From: Trichomonas vaginalis G3
Lineage: Eukaryota; Parabasalia; Trichomonadida; Trichomonadidae
Reading direction: 5' to 3'
DNA length: 64,000 nt
Assembly (NCBI RefSeq): GCF_026262505.1
Contig: NC_067208.1
Location: 16,067,962-16,131,961 of the forward strand
Below are positions 30,088 to 41,685 of the stretch, piece after piece. The notes below the pieces were generated by a model that saw nothing but the letters and a program-made list of their open reading frames with translations, made no database searches and was not told where the DNA came from. The translations under genes were made by a program, and so were the position numbers. Every line of letters starts with the position of its first letter. The stretch's first letter is position 1.

Positions 30088-30502
30088 TTTCTTAAAGTTC
30101 AATGTTGAACTCAATCTTCATTTTTAAATTGAAGTTTAACCCATTCAGGATTTAAACAATGTTTAATTAATCGCGGAATATCTGACATCATCTATATATA
30201 GCTTCTTTTATAAAAGATGAAATAAATTATTTTAAAAATAACTTTAATTTTTTTAAAGTTTATTTTTTAAAAAAATTTATTTTTTATTTCATTATGTATG
30301 GGCTGAGTGTAAATGTCTTACAATTTTGAAAATTTTTTAAATCTTGATTTATTCAAAAATGTAAGAATAAAAACCGTAAGAATCATACATTTTTTACTTC
30401 ATATGTTAAAAAAAATGATACAAAATCGCTCGATATTGTATGAATTCTTACGTTTACAAAAAAAGTCACAAAACCCATCCTATCCTACTACTAAGGATAA
30501 AC
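30088..30502. other. AT-rich spacer, probable right edge of element C
   Basis: No gene is supported. Poly-A/T runs (30,220-30,300) and a short frame at 30,313 of poor quality. The element's terminal repeat may be here but I cannot identify it. Confidence 0.4.
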
Positions 30503-33500
30503 CTTGACAAAATAATTGACCTCAATACTGAAGAGAAAGCCGAAATTTATATGATTATTTCGCATTGCTCATTATTGGAGCATATATTGTTGTAAACAGA
30601 AATTCATCAAAAGTGACACCTCAGAAAAGCTAAAATATTGAATTTTTGGAACTTTTGATAGAGCACGTTTTTAAATATTAATTAAAGTAAATGTATATTT
30701 TGTAAAGATTCTTTTTAATAAAAAAATAAAATTTTGAAGAAGAACACAAAATCTTCTGAAAAATAATATCACATAAACTCATATTATTTTCTAATATATA
30801 ACTATTTTATATAAAAATCAAATTCAATGATCTTAAAAGCGAAGGATAAACCTCAAAATTTACGAATATAATGAGTGGGAATATAATGCTTATCTATCAT
30901 AAAACCATATGAAATATCAATTTTTGCTTTACGCCTAATTTTTGACGACAATTAGCAAAAAATGTTAAATGTTAACACTCAGTCCATTTGAATATGAAAA
31001 ATAAAATTGACTTTGATTAAATGTTTTTATTTATCATGCAATTCTTCTTGCGACCAAAGATTTGAATAAAAGTTCAAAAAATAAGATAGCTTAAAAAATA
31101 ATATACGGTAGTGTTTACTAATAGATGAATAGTATATAAATTCTATTAAAATGGATTTGATCCAAAAAAATATATAAAATTTGATCATAAATAAAATCGT
31201 TTTAAATTACTTCTTCATTTAAATTACCCAGATTTTCCTTACTTTTACCACTCCCCATGTAATTTCTGGGGAAAATGATAATTCATTTTTTTTATGGATG
31301 AATAGATCGTTTTCCTAGAAAGGACCTCATATCTCTGGCTAAAAAGAGTGTCAGATCCTAAATAGGTTATTGATCTAGTGTACAAATCCAATAAAAAGCC
31401 TATTTTTTTGGCTTTTTGGTGCTCATTTTTCGAAGATTACATGAATATGGGGAAACCATCGATTTTTTTGGTTAACCCACATCTTCATGTAGTCTGGACT
31501 ATCTTTCCTCGAAGGACCTCTTTACGGTGTAAAAACTCATAAAGTTCTCAAAAGATTCATTCTCGATCTCCATGCTGAAAGAATTTACAATAAAAAAGAG
31601 ATCTACGCATCAAACTACAGCCATAAATGAACTGAACCCCTAAAGCTCAGCTCTTAGTTTATCAAAAACGTCGAAATCCTTCTCATTGCAATCAAATTTT
31701 CTCAATAACTCATAAGAAAAATCGAATTTTGATTAAGCCGATGTTATAGGTATCACAAATACTACAAACTTGAGCAATATCGAAATTGCCAGCAAAAGTT
31801 TGAAATTGCATTGCTCATATTTGTTTTGTAAACTAAAAATCTGCTTATATTATTCATTAATTTTTTATATATTATTCATATACTTTAATAAAAACAATAC
31901 TATTTCACCTTAAAAATGAATTTCATAAGTCAATATTATTTTTTTGAAAATGTATCAATTTTCGATTAAAACAACATGAGAATAAAATTTACGCAAAATT
32001 ATTTTAAAAAATGGTTTTAAAAATTTACAATAGATGAAGAATAAGATTGCAAGAAGTTTTGAAGTTTAATTTTAAGGATACCCTTACGTGTCAGATTTTT
32101 TGCGCATACGAAGAAGTCATGCTAGACATGAGCTATAAACCTGAAATTTTAGCAACATATTTAAAACTTTTTAAACTACAATACACTTTAATATTCAAGA
32201 ACAAAAATATTCTTTTTAGAAATTACATAATTATTTTATGTGAAATCTATATAAAAACATATTTTGCGAGCGTAACTTTTTTCTTTATAAGCACCTTATA
32301 TGACTGATAAACTGTGAAGGCACATAATTGTTAATTCATAGAGTTGATATGTTTCCAAAATTGAGAGGAAATTTGAAAATTGAATACCCTTTCAATTCAA
32401 TTTTCAAAAGATATCAGCTCCTTCAATAATTGAAGGACGATTTTGATCATTTGCTCTTAAAACAAGTATGCCATGGAGAAAAAAGTTACGCTCGCAAATC
32501 TGAAATATAACTATCATATAAAAAAATTAAATTTCTAATTTTTTACTCTATAGATATTATTGGCCACTTGTGTAATGCATAAAAGTTTATGTCATATGCA
32601 TACATTTGGAAGTATGGGAGACGAGGGAAATTACTTCTATGAGGCACTAGGATTTTTAAAAATTTCTCTATCGGACTCACCATTCAATTTCTCGAAAATT
32701 AAAAAAAATCAATAATAGCTAAAATGTATTATGCATAACAAATTTTAATGTTACACGGTATTTTTTGAACTTCATGACATGAATTTTCTTTATATTTTTT
32801 TTTTTGGATTTTCTATGATTTATGCGATAGGCTGGAACAACATTGTAAGTGCAATGATATCATTTATAGAGAAATCTAAAACTTCAGCATTCAGAACTCG
32901 CAACCACAAAATATTCATTTGCTAAGTAAGTAAAGTTGATTAAGTTCGACACTTAGCTTTTATACGTAAAACCAAGTGTGTATTGTTATTTCTTGTTAAA
33001 TTATTGAGAAAAAATAAATTGTAAGAGAAACGATACTGATTATTGAAATAATATTGAGGGTAGCTGCAGATTTCTTCATTAACATGCCGGAAATTTGTTA
33101 ATCTTGGTTTTCTATCATAAAATCTGTCGAAGAATCTAAAAACGGAGATATGAAATAGAGATCATGTAAATCTAGAGTATCCTGTCAGAAAAATAGACTA
33201 AGCATGTAACCCTTTTTTGGTCATAAACACTTTTTACCACTTAGTCATACAGATGATCATTAAATTTAAACGAGCACTTTTTGTCAGAATTTATTCTTTT
33301 ACAAAGACAGAAGATTTTAGTATTATTTAATATTAGTGCTGTAGCAAAATTCAAAAAACGGTGAAAATTCAGTGAATTTGTGAATTCACATTTTTTTTTT
33401 CGACATTTTTTCTTGATATATCCATGCACATTAAGAACACAGCTTTGATACGCTTAAAAAAGCATATTTCATATGAAATTGTTAAAGAAATAAACAATTT

Positions 33501-35453
33501 ATATAAAAATTGCACTTATGGGCAGTTTAGATATATAATTTATATATAACATATATACAAATCCATAGACAAAGTGCAATAACTACAATGTTGTAGAAAA
33601 TTACAGCAGAAATACTGACTTTTTGAAGGATAATAAGAATTCTTCTAAATGTTGTATTTTTATAATTTGATTGATTTTTTTACTATTTCATTAATCTTTT
33701 ATGAATAATAATTATTTTTAATATATGTGCTATTAAAATTTCAAATTTTGACTAATATATCTAAGTTATCTGAACGAAACATTTAGAAAATATCATACTT
33801 ACATTGAAATAGCAGTAGAGCATATTAATAGCAAGTTTCTTGGCTTTATATCTATCATCTATTGTTGTTTGATCAAACAAAATTCACTCTATTATATGGT
33901 GTCAATTAATTAAAACAATTTTTAATAGTTATTTATTTAGTGCGAATAAGTGCAAACTCATAAATGAATAACTTAATAGTAGAAATGAATTATCTGATAT
34001 AAATCTCACATTTTGTCCATCAGAAATACTTTAATTGCATACGCATAACTATTAGTATACGTCTGGAGTGTCAATTAATAACAATCCCACAACAAGTAAA
34101 ATTCAGATTTTTATTAAACTTATTTTTTCCTAAAAGTTTTCTCAAATTACTATATATACATATGTGGATAAAATAATAGTAATATTGTAAAAAATTAGAT
34201 AATTTTTTTATTTGAGAACCTCTCAAAAGTTCATTCAATTTATCAATTGTTTCAGTTTGATGTATATTCATTTCTGGAGCCTAAAACTTTAGCAATCATG
34301 ACAATATCATATTCTCTTTCTAACTACGCAATGTAAGGGTATCCTTAAGAAAAAAAATTCGGATATTATTCATGGATCTAAGTAATCTGATATTTGAGTA
34401 TCGGCACTATGCATAAAACATATATTTATAGTTTTTTTGGATTTTTATGATTTTAAATATATTCAAATTTGGCAATCCAATAGATTTTGAAAAAATAGGT
34501 AAATAAAAATAGATTACATATGCAGCAGATTTAGAACATGAAACAAATCTTATAGTGACCCAAAAAAAAATTCATGATCCAAAAAGAAAAAAAATTGGCT
34601 AAATGGGAATCAAACCTTGGCATAATGAATCATTATGTCGGATGTTTCCACTACACCGGCAGTTCGAAAAATACCCTTGGTGGTTCTATTTAATAGCTAC
34701 TCCCAACGATAGGCGGTGTCCCCAGCTTTAGAGAGGTGGTAAAAGTAAGGAAAATCTGGGTATAACAATTATTTTTGGTTTTATATTTTTTTGGATCAAA
34801 TCCATTTTAATAGAATTTATATACTATTCATCTATTAGTAAACACTACCGTATATTATTTTTTAAGCTATCTTATTTTTTGAACTTTTATTCAAATCTTT
34901 GGTCGCAAGAAGAATTGCATGATAAATAAAAACATTTAATCAAAGTCAATTTTATTTTTCATATTCAAATGGACTGAGTGTTAACATTTAACATTTTTTG
35001 CTAATTGTCGTCAAAAATTAGGCGTAAAGCAAAAATTGATATTTCATATGGTTTTATGATAGATAAGCATTATATTCCCACTCATTATATTCGTAAATTT
35101 TGAGGTTTATCCTTCGCTTTTAAGATCATTGAATTTGATTTTTATATAAAATAGTTATATATTAGAAAATAATATGAGTTTATGTGATATTATTTTTCAG
35201 AAGATTTTGTGTTCTTCTTCAAAATTTTATTTTTTTATTAAAAAGAATCTTTACAAAATATACATTTACTTTAATTAATATTTAAAAACGTGCTCTATCA
35301 AAAGTTCCAAAAATTCAATATTTTAGCTTTTCTGAGGTGTCACTTTTGATGAATTTCTGTTTACAACAATATATGCTCCAATAATGAGCAATGCGAAATA
35401 ATCATATAAATTTCGGCTTTCTCTTCAGTATTGAGGTCAATTATTTTGTCAAG
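30503..35453. repeat. Giant foldback: inverted repeats of about 0.7 kb with 3.5-kb spacer
   Basis: The arm at 30,503-31,176 is the near-perfect inverse of about 34,780-35,453. A further inner match, ACCCAGATTTTCCTTACTTT, lies at about 31,226 and 34,745. The spacer has nested inverted repeats: TTAAGGATACCCTTAC (32,072-32,087 and 34,333-34,348) and TTGCGAGCGTAACTTTTTTC (32,264-32,283 and 32,480-32,499). No plausible gene is inside; base composition is about as AT-rich as the region can be. It may be a foldback or a non-autonomous DNA transposon, or a host inverted duplication. No target-site duplication was seen. Confidence 0.8.
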
Positions 35454-35763
35454 TTCAATTCCGATTCTATGGAGTATATTATATGCAAAAAATGCATTAG
35501 TACATTTGATTACTATAATCAATCACCTTAAGATCACTATTAAATTTTATTTCAAGATTCAGCTCATTAAAATATCATCGGCATCTTGAATTGTAACTGC
35601 ATTAGAAGAATATATTTCACCTCTTAAACGTTTCTGAAGTATTTAAAAAAATCGATATTTTTGAATTTTAATTCCTAGTACAGCTTGACTTAAAATAAAA
35701 AGGAATTATTAATAGATCATGTAGACAGTTTTAATTTATAATAGAATAATAAAATAAATAAAT

Positions 35764-36486
35764 CTAGATATTAATAGCTTGTATTTCTGAAACAAATGGA
35801 TTTTCAAAGGAGTCTATATCGAAAACTCCTTCTGATCTAGCCAATTCCTTTTCGTGTTCCTCGAAATTAATAACATCAGGATGGAAGCAAATTGCACAGC
35901 CAAGGAAGTCTATAAATAGGCCAAATGTGAAGCAAACGAACATAGCTATAGAAGCTGCGTTCTTGATTGTAGTCATCAGCTTTGTAATTTGAACGATACA
36001 ACCTTCTTCTGCTCCGTGAGGGCATGGAAGTACTTCATGATCTGTAATATTGGTCAGACCGCAGCAACGAAGATCGACCTGAATTTCTTTCTTGACGGCT
36101 TCATCAGCTTTTAACCATTCGACTGAGAAGCTTTTTGTGAAACCCTGTAAATTAGAACTCATTAAGCATACAATGATTTCGACGATGAGCATTACTGAGT
36201 TAAAAGCATGGAATAAGAGCCATATGCAAGTATTGTTATTTCTTGCTGATGACCAGCCGACGACAAGAAGAATAACAGCAAGGAAGATAATAGCTATAAA
36301 TAATGTTTCTAAATCGACAGGGAAAAAGGATGTGATGTTTGTTTTGGCAACTTTATTAATTGATATCGAGCACAAAATCGTAATTGCAATAAATTGAAGT
36401 ACGCTAAAAGCTATAAAGCCTTTAGTCATGAACTCTTGCTCTTCCGAAGGATGTATAATGGGCCAATTTAACTTGCATTTGCCCAT
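35764..36486 (-). CDS. Tetraspanin-family membrane protein
   Basis: 240 residues with four hydrophobic helices at about residues 22-44, 62-81, 89-110 and 178-202. The large loop between helices 3 and 4 carries the tetraspanin mark RCCGLTN (about 142-148) with two more cysteines (LPCPHG, GCIV). T. vaginalis has a family of such short tetraspanins at the plasma membrane and in exosomes, linked to adherence and clumping; that is family knowledge. The C-terminal tail is acidic. It is the first host-type gene after the foldback. The start is the first ATG of the frame; no strong initiator was seen. Confidence 0.85.
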   Translation of the reverse strand: MGKCKLNWPIIHPSEEQEFMTKGFIAFSVLQFIAITILCSISINKVAKTNITSFFPVDLETLFIAIIFLAVILLVVGWSSARNNNTCIWLLFHAFNSVMLIVEIIVCLMSSNLQGFTKSFSVEWLKADEAVKKEIQVDLRCCGLTNITDHEVLPCPHGAEEGCIVQITKLMTTIKNAASIAMFVCFTFGLFIDFLGCAICFHPDVINFEEHEKELARSEGVFDIDSFENPFVSEIQAINI

Positions 36487-37159
36487 TATAAATTTTTTTA
36501 GCGATGATAAAATTTTCGATCCTTCTATCGTTGATAGAAGTATTTTGTTTTGAATATTTCGGATCTATGCTGCTGCTATTCAAAAATATCCATTGATAGC
36601 TTTGGCGTTTCAAATAGGTTTTGGATCCAATTCTTCCAAATCACCTCAATGATCACCGCACTACTGCCTTCAGATCTATTTGTCTCATCGAATATCATGG
36701 ACATTGTTTTGTTGTAATTACTCTCTGAATATGTTAATCTAAAAACAAAACAACGTAACACTGCAGAATAAAGAAGCGAATTCAATATAATTATAACATC
36801 ATAAGAATTGATAAAGGGAATACATTACTGATATTATCAAAAAAAGCAGTCAAATGTGAAGAAAAATCAAAAAATGATATACTGAGGCTCATCAACTGTT
36901 AATAAGTATTGAAAATATTTATGCAAGTGAAGTAAAATATAAATGTATAGATAATCAACGATAATAATATTTATTACTAATGATTTTTGGGCGCGGATAA
37001 AATATCGCTGATTTCATTTTAGAAGAAATGAAAATCTTGAAAGAGATGTATGTATCGATAGCATTTTAGAACTCTGAACCAAAATTGAAAAGCAAATATC
37101 TGGAGAGAATATTAATGAATAGATAAGTAAATACATAGAGAGTTAAAAGAAAATAGAAT
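36487..37159. other. Intergenic, no gene seen
   Basis: AT-rich sequence without a frame I would defend and without clear repeats. Confidence 0.5.
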
Positions 37160-37177
37160 GGTACTTTTATTTCTAGC

Positions 37178-37885
37178 TTATTGAATCAAGTTTTCAGGTT
37201 CAGTGATTTGGTCGAGTGTTGCGAGTGGAACAAACTTCTTGTCTGTGATGACCTTCCAGTTGTCGAGGTTCAAGAGCTTCTCGTTGAGCTTCTGCTGGAG
37301 TTCTGGTTGCATGGCAATTCTCTTTGGTGAGTTTGCACCGTGGATGCCGATTGATCTGAGGATTGTGAAGCCGGAGTAGTTGAAAGCGTAGAGGGCGCTC
37401 CATGTGTATGCGTCGAGGCCGTTGCCTTCCTTAGGATCGAAGAACATTGGTGCACCGCCTGTGGAGATGACGGATGTGACCTTCTTGCCAGCGAGGTAGC
37501 CCTTGTCGAGCATGTGTTCGAAGTCCCAAGCAAATGGAACGTTGAGAACTCTCTCTGTGTATGCGTAGACGCATGATGGGAATCTGCCGTACCACATTGG
37601 GGCGAAGATGACAACGTGTGTTGCCCACTTGAGGTTCTCTTGTTGGACTTTGATCTCGTCAACCAAGTTGTCTTGGCCTGTGACTGCGAAGATTGAGAAT
37701 GTGCCATCTGGGATCTTCTTGAAGTCCTTTGTTGTCAATGTTCTGTCGAAACCAGACTCGACGAGGTTAACGTACCTGACTTCGTGGCCTGCCTTCTCTA
37801 AGGCTGCCTTTGCTGAGTCTGCGAATCTGAATGCTGTTGCCTTGTGTGTTGGGTCAACGTGTGCGACGAGGAAAAGAACGCGCAT
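37178..37885 (-). CDS. NAD(P)H:quinone-oxidoreductase-like flavoprotein (copy 1)
   Basis: 235 residues from MRVLFLVAHVDPTH. A flavodoxin-like fold of the NAD(P)H dehydrogenase (quinone) / modulator of drug activity type: the N-terminal FMN-phosphate loop region AHVDPTHKAT, then FAPMWYGRFPSCVYAYTERV (the PxWxxxPA-like helix of the family), GKKVTSVISTGGAP at about 150. It would move two electrons from NAD(P)H to quinones or similar acceptors in the cytosol. The start is set by the initiator TCACTTCTCACTT directly before the ATG. Codons are strongly biased to C-ending ones, unlike the neighbours, a sign of high expression. Copy 2 differs by one residue (V for I near the end). Confidence 0.85.
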   Translation of the reverse strand: MRVLFLVAHVDPTHKATAFRFADSAKAALEKAGHEVRYVNLVESGFDRTLTTKDFKKIPDGTFSIFAVTGQDNLVDEIKVQQENLKWATHVVIFAPMWYGRFPSCVYAYTERVLNVPFAWDFEHMLDKGYLAGKKVTSVISTGGAPMFFDPKEGNGLDAYTWSALYAFNYSGFTILRSIGIHGANSPKRIAMQPELQQKLNEKLLNLDNWKVITDKKFVPLATLDQITEPENLIQ

Positions 37886-37898
37886 AAGTGAGAAGTGA
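37886..37898 (-). promoter_or_regulatory. Trichomonad initiator (Inr), copy 1
   Basis: TCACTTCTCACTT on the minus strand fits the T. vaginalis Inr consensus TCAYTWYTCATTA and abuts the ATG, as usual for this organism's very short leaders. It decides the start codon. Confidence 0.8.
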
Positions 37899-38388
37899 AG
37901 AGATTTACTCAATTTTTTACGATCTTCAATTTTTGTTTTTTTCAAAGCATTCTCAAAATATGATTTCTACTGAATTTTTTGCAAGCCAAAAACTCAAAGC
38001 TATGACATCTCGCTATGAAAATCACAATATAAACACCATGCAGATTACTATTATCTGTGACAATTCATATTTAACAAGAAATCAAAGAATTTTTCCAAAA
38101 CATAATCTGAGTTTATCTCCATGATAGTATAATACCTATACATGATTTCCTTCACAAAACAATAAAAGCAATGATAATAAATATCAAAATCATTTCGAAT
38201 TGTTATTTGTATTGATATCAAGAATTGTCACAAATAATATCAATCTGCATGGTGTTTATATTGTGATTTCATAGCGAGATGTCATAGCTTTGAGTTTTTG
38301 GCTTGCAAAAAAATCAGTAGAAATCATATTTTGAGAATGCTTTGAAAAAAACAAAAATTGAAGATCGTAAAAAATTGAGTAAATCTCT

Positions 38389-38401
38389 TCACTTCTCACT
38401 T
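38389..38401 (+). promoter_or_regulatory. Trichomonad initiator (Inr), copy 2
   Basis: The same TCACTTCTCACTT, ending one base before the ATG at 38,402. Confidence 0.8.
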
Positions 38402-39109
38402 ATGCGCGTTCTTTTCCTCGTCGCACACGTTGACCCAACACACAAGGCAACAGCATTCAGATTCGCAGACTCAGCAAAGGCAGCCTTAGAGAAGGCAGGC
38501 CACGAAGTCAGGTACGTTAACCTCGTCGAGTCTGGTTTCGACAGAACATTGACAACAAAGGACTTCAAGAAGATCCCAGATGGCACATTCTCAATCTTCG
38601 CAGTCACAGGCCAAGACAACTTGGTTGACGAGATCAAAGTCCAACAAGAGAACCTCAAGTGGGCAACACACGTTGTCATCTTCGCCCCAATGTGGTACGG
38701 CAGATTCCCATCATGCGTCTACGCATACACAGAGAGAGTTCTCAACGTTCCATTTGCTTGGGACTTCGAACACATGCTCGACAAGGGCTACCTCGCTGGC
38801 AAGAAGGTCACATCCGTCATCTCCACAGGCGGTGCACCAATGTTCTTCGATCCTAAGGAAGGCAACGGCCTCGACGCATACACATGGAGCGCCCTCTACG
38901 CTTTCAACTACTCCGGCTTCACAATCCTCAGATCAATCGGCATCCACGGTGCAAACTCACCAAAGAGAATTGCCATGCAACCAGAACTCCAGCAGAAGCT
39001 CAACGAGAAGCTCTTGAACCTCGACAACTGGAAGGTCATCACAGACAAGAAGTTTATTCCACTCGCAACACTCGACCAAATCACTGAACCTGAAAACTTG
39101 ATTCAATAA
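38402..39109 (+). CDS. NAD(P)H:quinone-oxidoreductase-like flavoprotein (copy 2)
   Basis: Same protein as copy 1 except for one conservative change near the C-terminus (KKFIPLATL against KKFVPLATL). The divergent pair shares one upstream region of about 500 bases, so both may be driven from it. The near identity points to recent duplication or ongoing gene conversion between the arms. Confidence 0.85.
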   Translation: MRVLFLVAHVDPTHKATAFRFADSAKAALEKAGHEVRYVNLVESGFDRTLTTKDFKKIPDGTFSIFAVTGQDNLVDEIKVQQENLKWATHVVIFAPMWYGRFPSCVYAYTERVLNVPFAWDFEHMLDKGYLAGKKVTSVISTGGAPMFFDPKEGNGLDAYTWSALYAFNYSGFTILRSIGIHGANSPKRIAMQPELQQKLNEKLLNLDNWKVITDKKFIPLATLDQITEPENLIQ

Positions 39110-39122
39110 GCTAGAACTAAAC

Positions 39123-41091
39123 ATACATTTGTATTTGAATATCTGATTGTTTACTTCAGAGAATCCAGTATATGTTGATATTTTATTACAAAATATTCAT
39201 CAATGAATAAATACATTCCTTATTTCAAAATCATATTGAAAAGTATACGAATAATAAGATGAACCAATAACAGTGCATCTTATCATGTATCTAATTGTAA
39301 ATAAATGCATTTTTATCAAAGAATAATTCAAAATATTTAAATCATCGGCAAATGATGTCGTAGAAACGATAAACGTATCACACTTTAGTTATTTAACGGA
39401 TATTCTTAATGGTTCCTTCATCTAAAGTTTGTATTAAGAAATTGAACAATCCCGTATAACCTGCTGTGAGTATATAAAATTTGTTAGCCACTGTGCATAA
39501 GCTCACGATACTCATAAGAGTTTTTAACTTAGAAAACCTCATTGGCTTGATCAAATTATTTTCCTATCTTGAACCTCATGAGAATGAAAAAATATAACGT
39601 GGAAATATAATACATATAATATTGCATCAGATTAACAAAGAAAAATTAGCTAAAGTACTCACAAAATCTAGATTGAGAGGCGGTCAATGACTTTTGAGGG
39701 GAAATTAACGCAGGGAATTTAATATTATTTAGGTTGATATTCTTGCTTATTATTTCAGAAAAAAATCTTAAAAATTTCAATATGAAAATTGAAAGCAATT
39801 CAAAAAAATTGCTAACATGTAAATTTTAATATCCTATGCATAATTTCATATTTTGAACATTTTTTATTTTTGTTTAAAACTTAAAATTTTGCGAATTTAA
39901 TATAATTTATAAAATATAATACGTATATATATTTAAAATACACTAAATTTAATTGTTAATTGACGTTTTTGGGAATGAATTTTATCAAAACATGCCTGAA
40001 TCCGAAAATTTGAAAGAACGAATTACACAATCATATATGTAGAATTCAAAATACAAACTTAAAGATTGTATACGTTTAAAACTATTCAGATTGTGTTTGA
40101 TTTCCACTCATTCTGTTTCTTTTGAACTCTAACACTAACATTTCATGATGATTACATGATCCATTTATACATGGTTGAATTGTTCCAGATTCTACCAGAA
40201 AATCAATCCAAATTTCTCAATGCATTCATGTTGATTGGACAAAATTTAAAATTTATCAGCCTGTTTCCAGAGAAACTCATATATTCCCCAATGAAATGTA
40301 ATTTTTGCTACATTTATTTCAATCAAATTTCAAAAAATTGACTGCAGAGCTTGAAAAGGTGATGAATCATGTTGTTATTAGATGTACATATTAGATTTAC
40401 TATTTCCAAAAAAATGCTCAAATTTGAATAGTTTTTAGAAAATTTGGAATTACACTCCTTACATTATATATAATTAAATGTTTAAATTTTATTTATTTTT
40501 CCCTTTTAATTTTATAACGTGCTCTATCAAAACTAACCTCTCAATTGAAGGCCACAAAATCTAAGTAGTGAGGGTACACAAATTTTGTATGGAGTACGGT
40601 TCAATTTTTGAGAGCCTCACTACTTAGATTTTGTGACTACCTTATTTTATGATACAGATTCATCTCATGATTTTTTGATGGATTCTCCTCTTGTTACTTT
40701 TCAAAATTCTGCGTAAAATCATCTCTAGATTCATGTCTATTGCTAGAAATTATGTTCATACAGCATGGAAAAAATGATTACAAAATTTAGACATTCTATT
40801 CATTTGTTGAGGTTATATTATTGACCCTTAGTGTATTACTGATTTATTGGACATAATTTTACATCTTAAAATAAAGTGATTATTATTTTTCTCAAAAGAT
40901 CCGTTTTCCCCTCAATTTGTTTTATGTGCCATCGATTTTTGAATAGTATTCAATTTTAATACAGGATTGATTTTAAGATCGTTGAACGATTTAATAATTA
41001 CCAATATAAACATCATCGATCAAATTATCGAAACATTCAAAGGCAGATCATTCAATTCTATCAATTTGATCAAAAAAATAACTTGTGAGCA
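39123..41091. other. Intergenic, one hairpin
   Basis: No gene is supported. A perfect 20-bp inverted repeat, CACAAAATCTAAGTAGTGAG at 40,553-40,572 against its complement at 40,616-40,635, has a 43-base loop with further partial pairing. A segment AACGTGCTCTATCAAAA near 40,518 is shared with both arms of the giant foldback at 30.5-35.45 kb. Confidence 0.7.
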
Positions 41092-41685
41092 ATGTCTACG
41101 TATGATAATCAGCTCGTTCTTTTCCTTTGTCAACCCAAACAAATAATAAGGAAGGTTCTTGTTCATAAAGCTTCTCACGTAAGTGATTTGAACAAACTTT
41201 TTTCATCTAAACCAAAAACTTATATTTTTAATGGAATGATTCTTCATAATTCAATGAAACTTGAAGTTTATGGTGTAAAGAACCATGACCATATAGTCGT
41301 TTTGGATGAGTCCAAAGAGCCAAATTTATCGCTCGAAATGTTACACTGGATAGATGCAACTAGAGATCAGCAAGAATTCAATGATAGAATGTTCATGTCA
41401 ATTGACTACTCAAACCAAATCGAAGCAGCAAGATTGAAAGACCTCAAGATGTCTCGAATTGAACTGAAAAGAAAGGTATTTTTCAAAGTAATGAAAAATT
41501 CACTTAATGATTCAATGCCTCAAATTGATACAAAGGATGTCAAAACAAATATTCCCGATTCAAAATTATCAATAAGCCCATTACCTCAATTCTGGGAATG
41601 TTCTCAACAACAAAACCTCAAGTTGTTTAGAGGATATTCAGAACCGAACTATCCTTTGGATTTGAAGATTGATGTTAAGGAATAA
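41092..41685 (+). CDS. Ubiquitin-like-domain protein
   Basis: 197 residues. The first 75 look like a ubiquitin-type beta-grasp: a strand LVLFLCQPKQI, a helix region VSDLNKLFSSK, then YIFNGMILHNSM and VYGVKNHDHIVVL, which follow the pattern of ubiquitin (Fxgk.L.d...l..ygi.....i.v). No terminal Gly-Gly follows, so it is not a modifier itself. The rest is helical and unassigned. It could be an adaptor of the proteasome or of another pathway; the sequence does not say which. Confidence 0.55.
   Translation: MSTYDNQLVLFLCQPKQIIRKVLVHKASHVSDLNKLFSSKPKTYIFNGMILHNSMKLEVYGVKNHDHIVVLDESKEPNLSLEMLHWIDATRDQQEFNDRMFMSIDYSNQIEAARLKDLKMSRIELKRKVFFKVMKNSLNDSMPQIDTKDVKTNIPDSKLSISPLPQFWECSQQQNLKLFRGYSEPNYPLDLKIDVKE

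Larger units (their letters stand above)
17300..30100. mobile_element. Polinton element C, broken, with an inserted cassette
   Basis: A Polinton fossil with integrase at the left, then (mostly minus strand) small proteins, tail-fibre protein, S1 and S2 structural proteins, CCG-motif protein, ATPase, major capsid protein and amphipathic proteins. The cassette at 19.3-22.06 kb interrupts it. No polymerase gene was found. The integrase looks whole; many other genes are broken, roughly ten breaks in all. It is more AT-rich than elements A and D and diverged from element B, so it is a separate lineage. Terminal repeats were not recognised and the ends are approximate. Confidence 0.75.
37160..39122. 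repeat. Head-to-head inverted gene duplication
   Basis: Arms of about 0.9 kb (37,160-38,070 and 38,222-39,122) carry the gene, its initiator and about 170 bases of upstream sequence. Identity is very high in the gene and falls off towards the 150-base centre. The duplication ends within a few bases after each stop codon. Confidence 0.9.

Noticed and set aside
32047-34271. Frames inside the 30.5-35.45 kb foldback
   Set aside because: Short, Phe/Ile/Lys-only composition as expected from AT-rich noncoding DNA; no motif.
34598-34672. tRNA-like sequence on the minus strand inside the foldback
   Set aside because: The B-box (GGTTTGATTCC) and A-box are imperfect and the T-arm does not pair; too weak to list as a gene.
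36422-36785. Two frames upstream of the tetraspanin
   Set aside because: They overlap each other and the tetraspanin start, and have no recognisable feature.
37200-39087. Several Ser/Thr- or Arg-rich frames opposite or inside the flavoprotein genes
   Set aside because: They are out-of-frame shadows of the strongly biased codons of the real genes.
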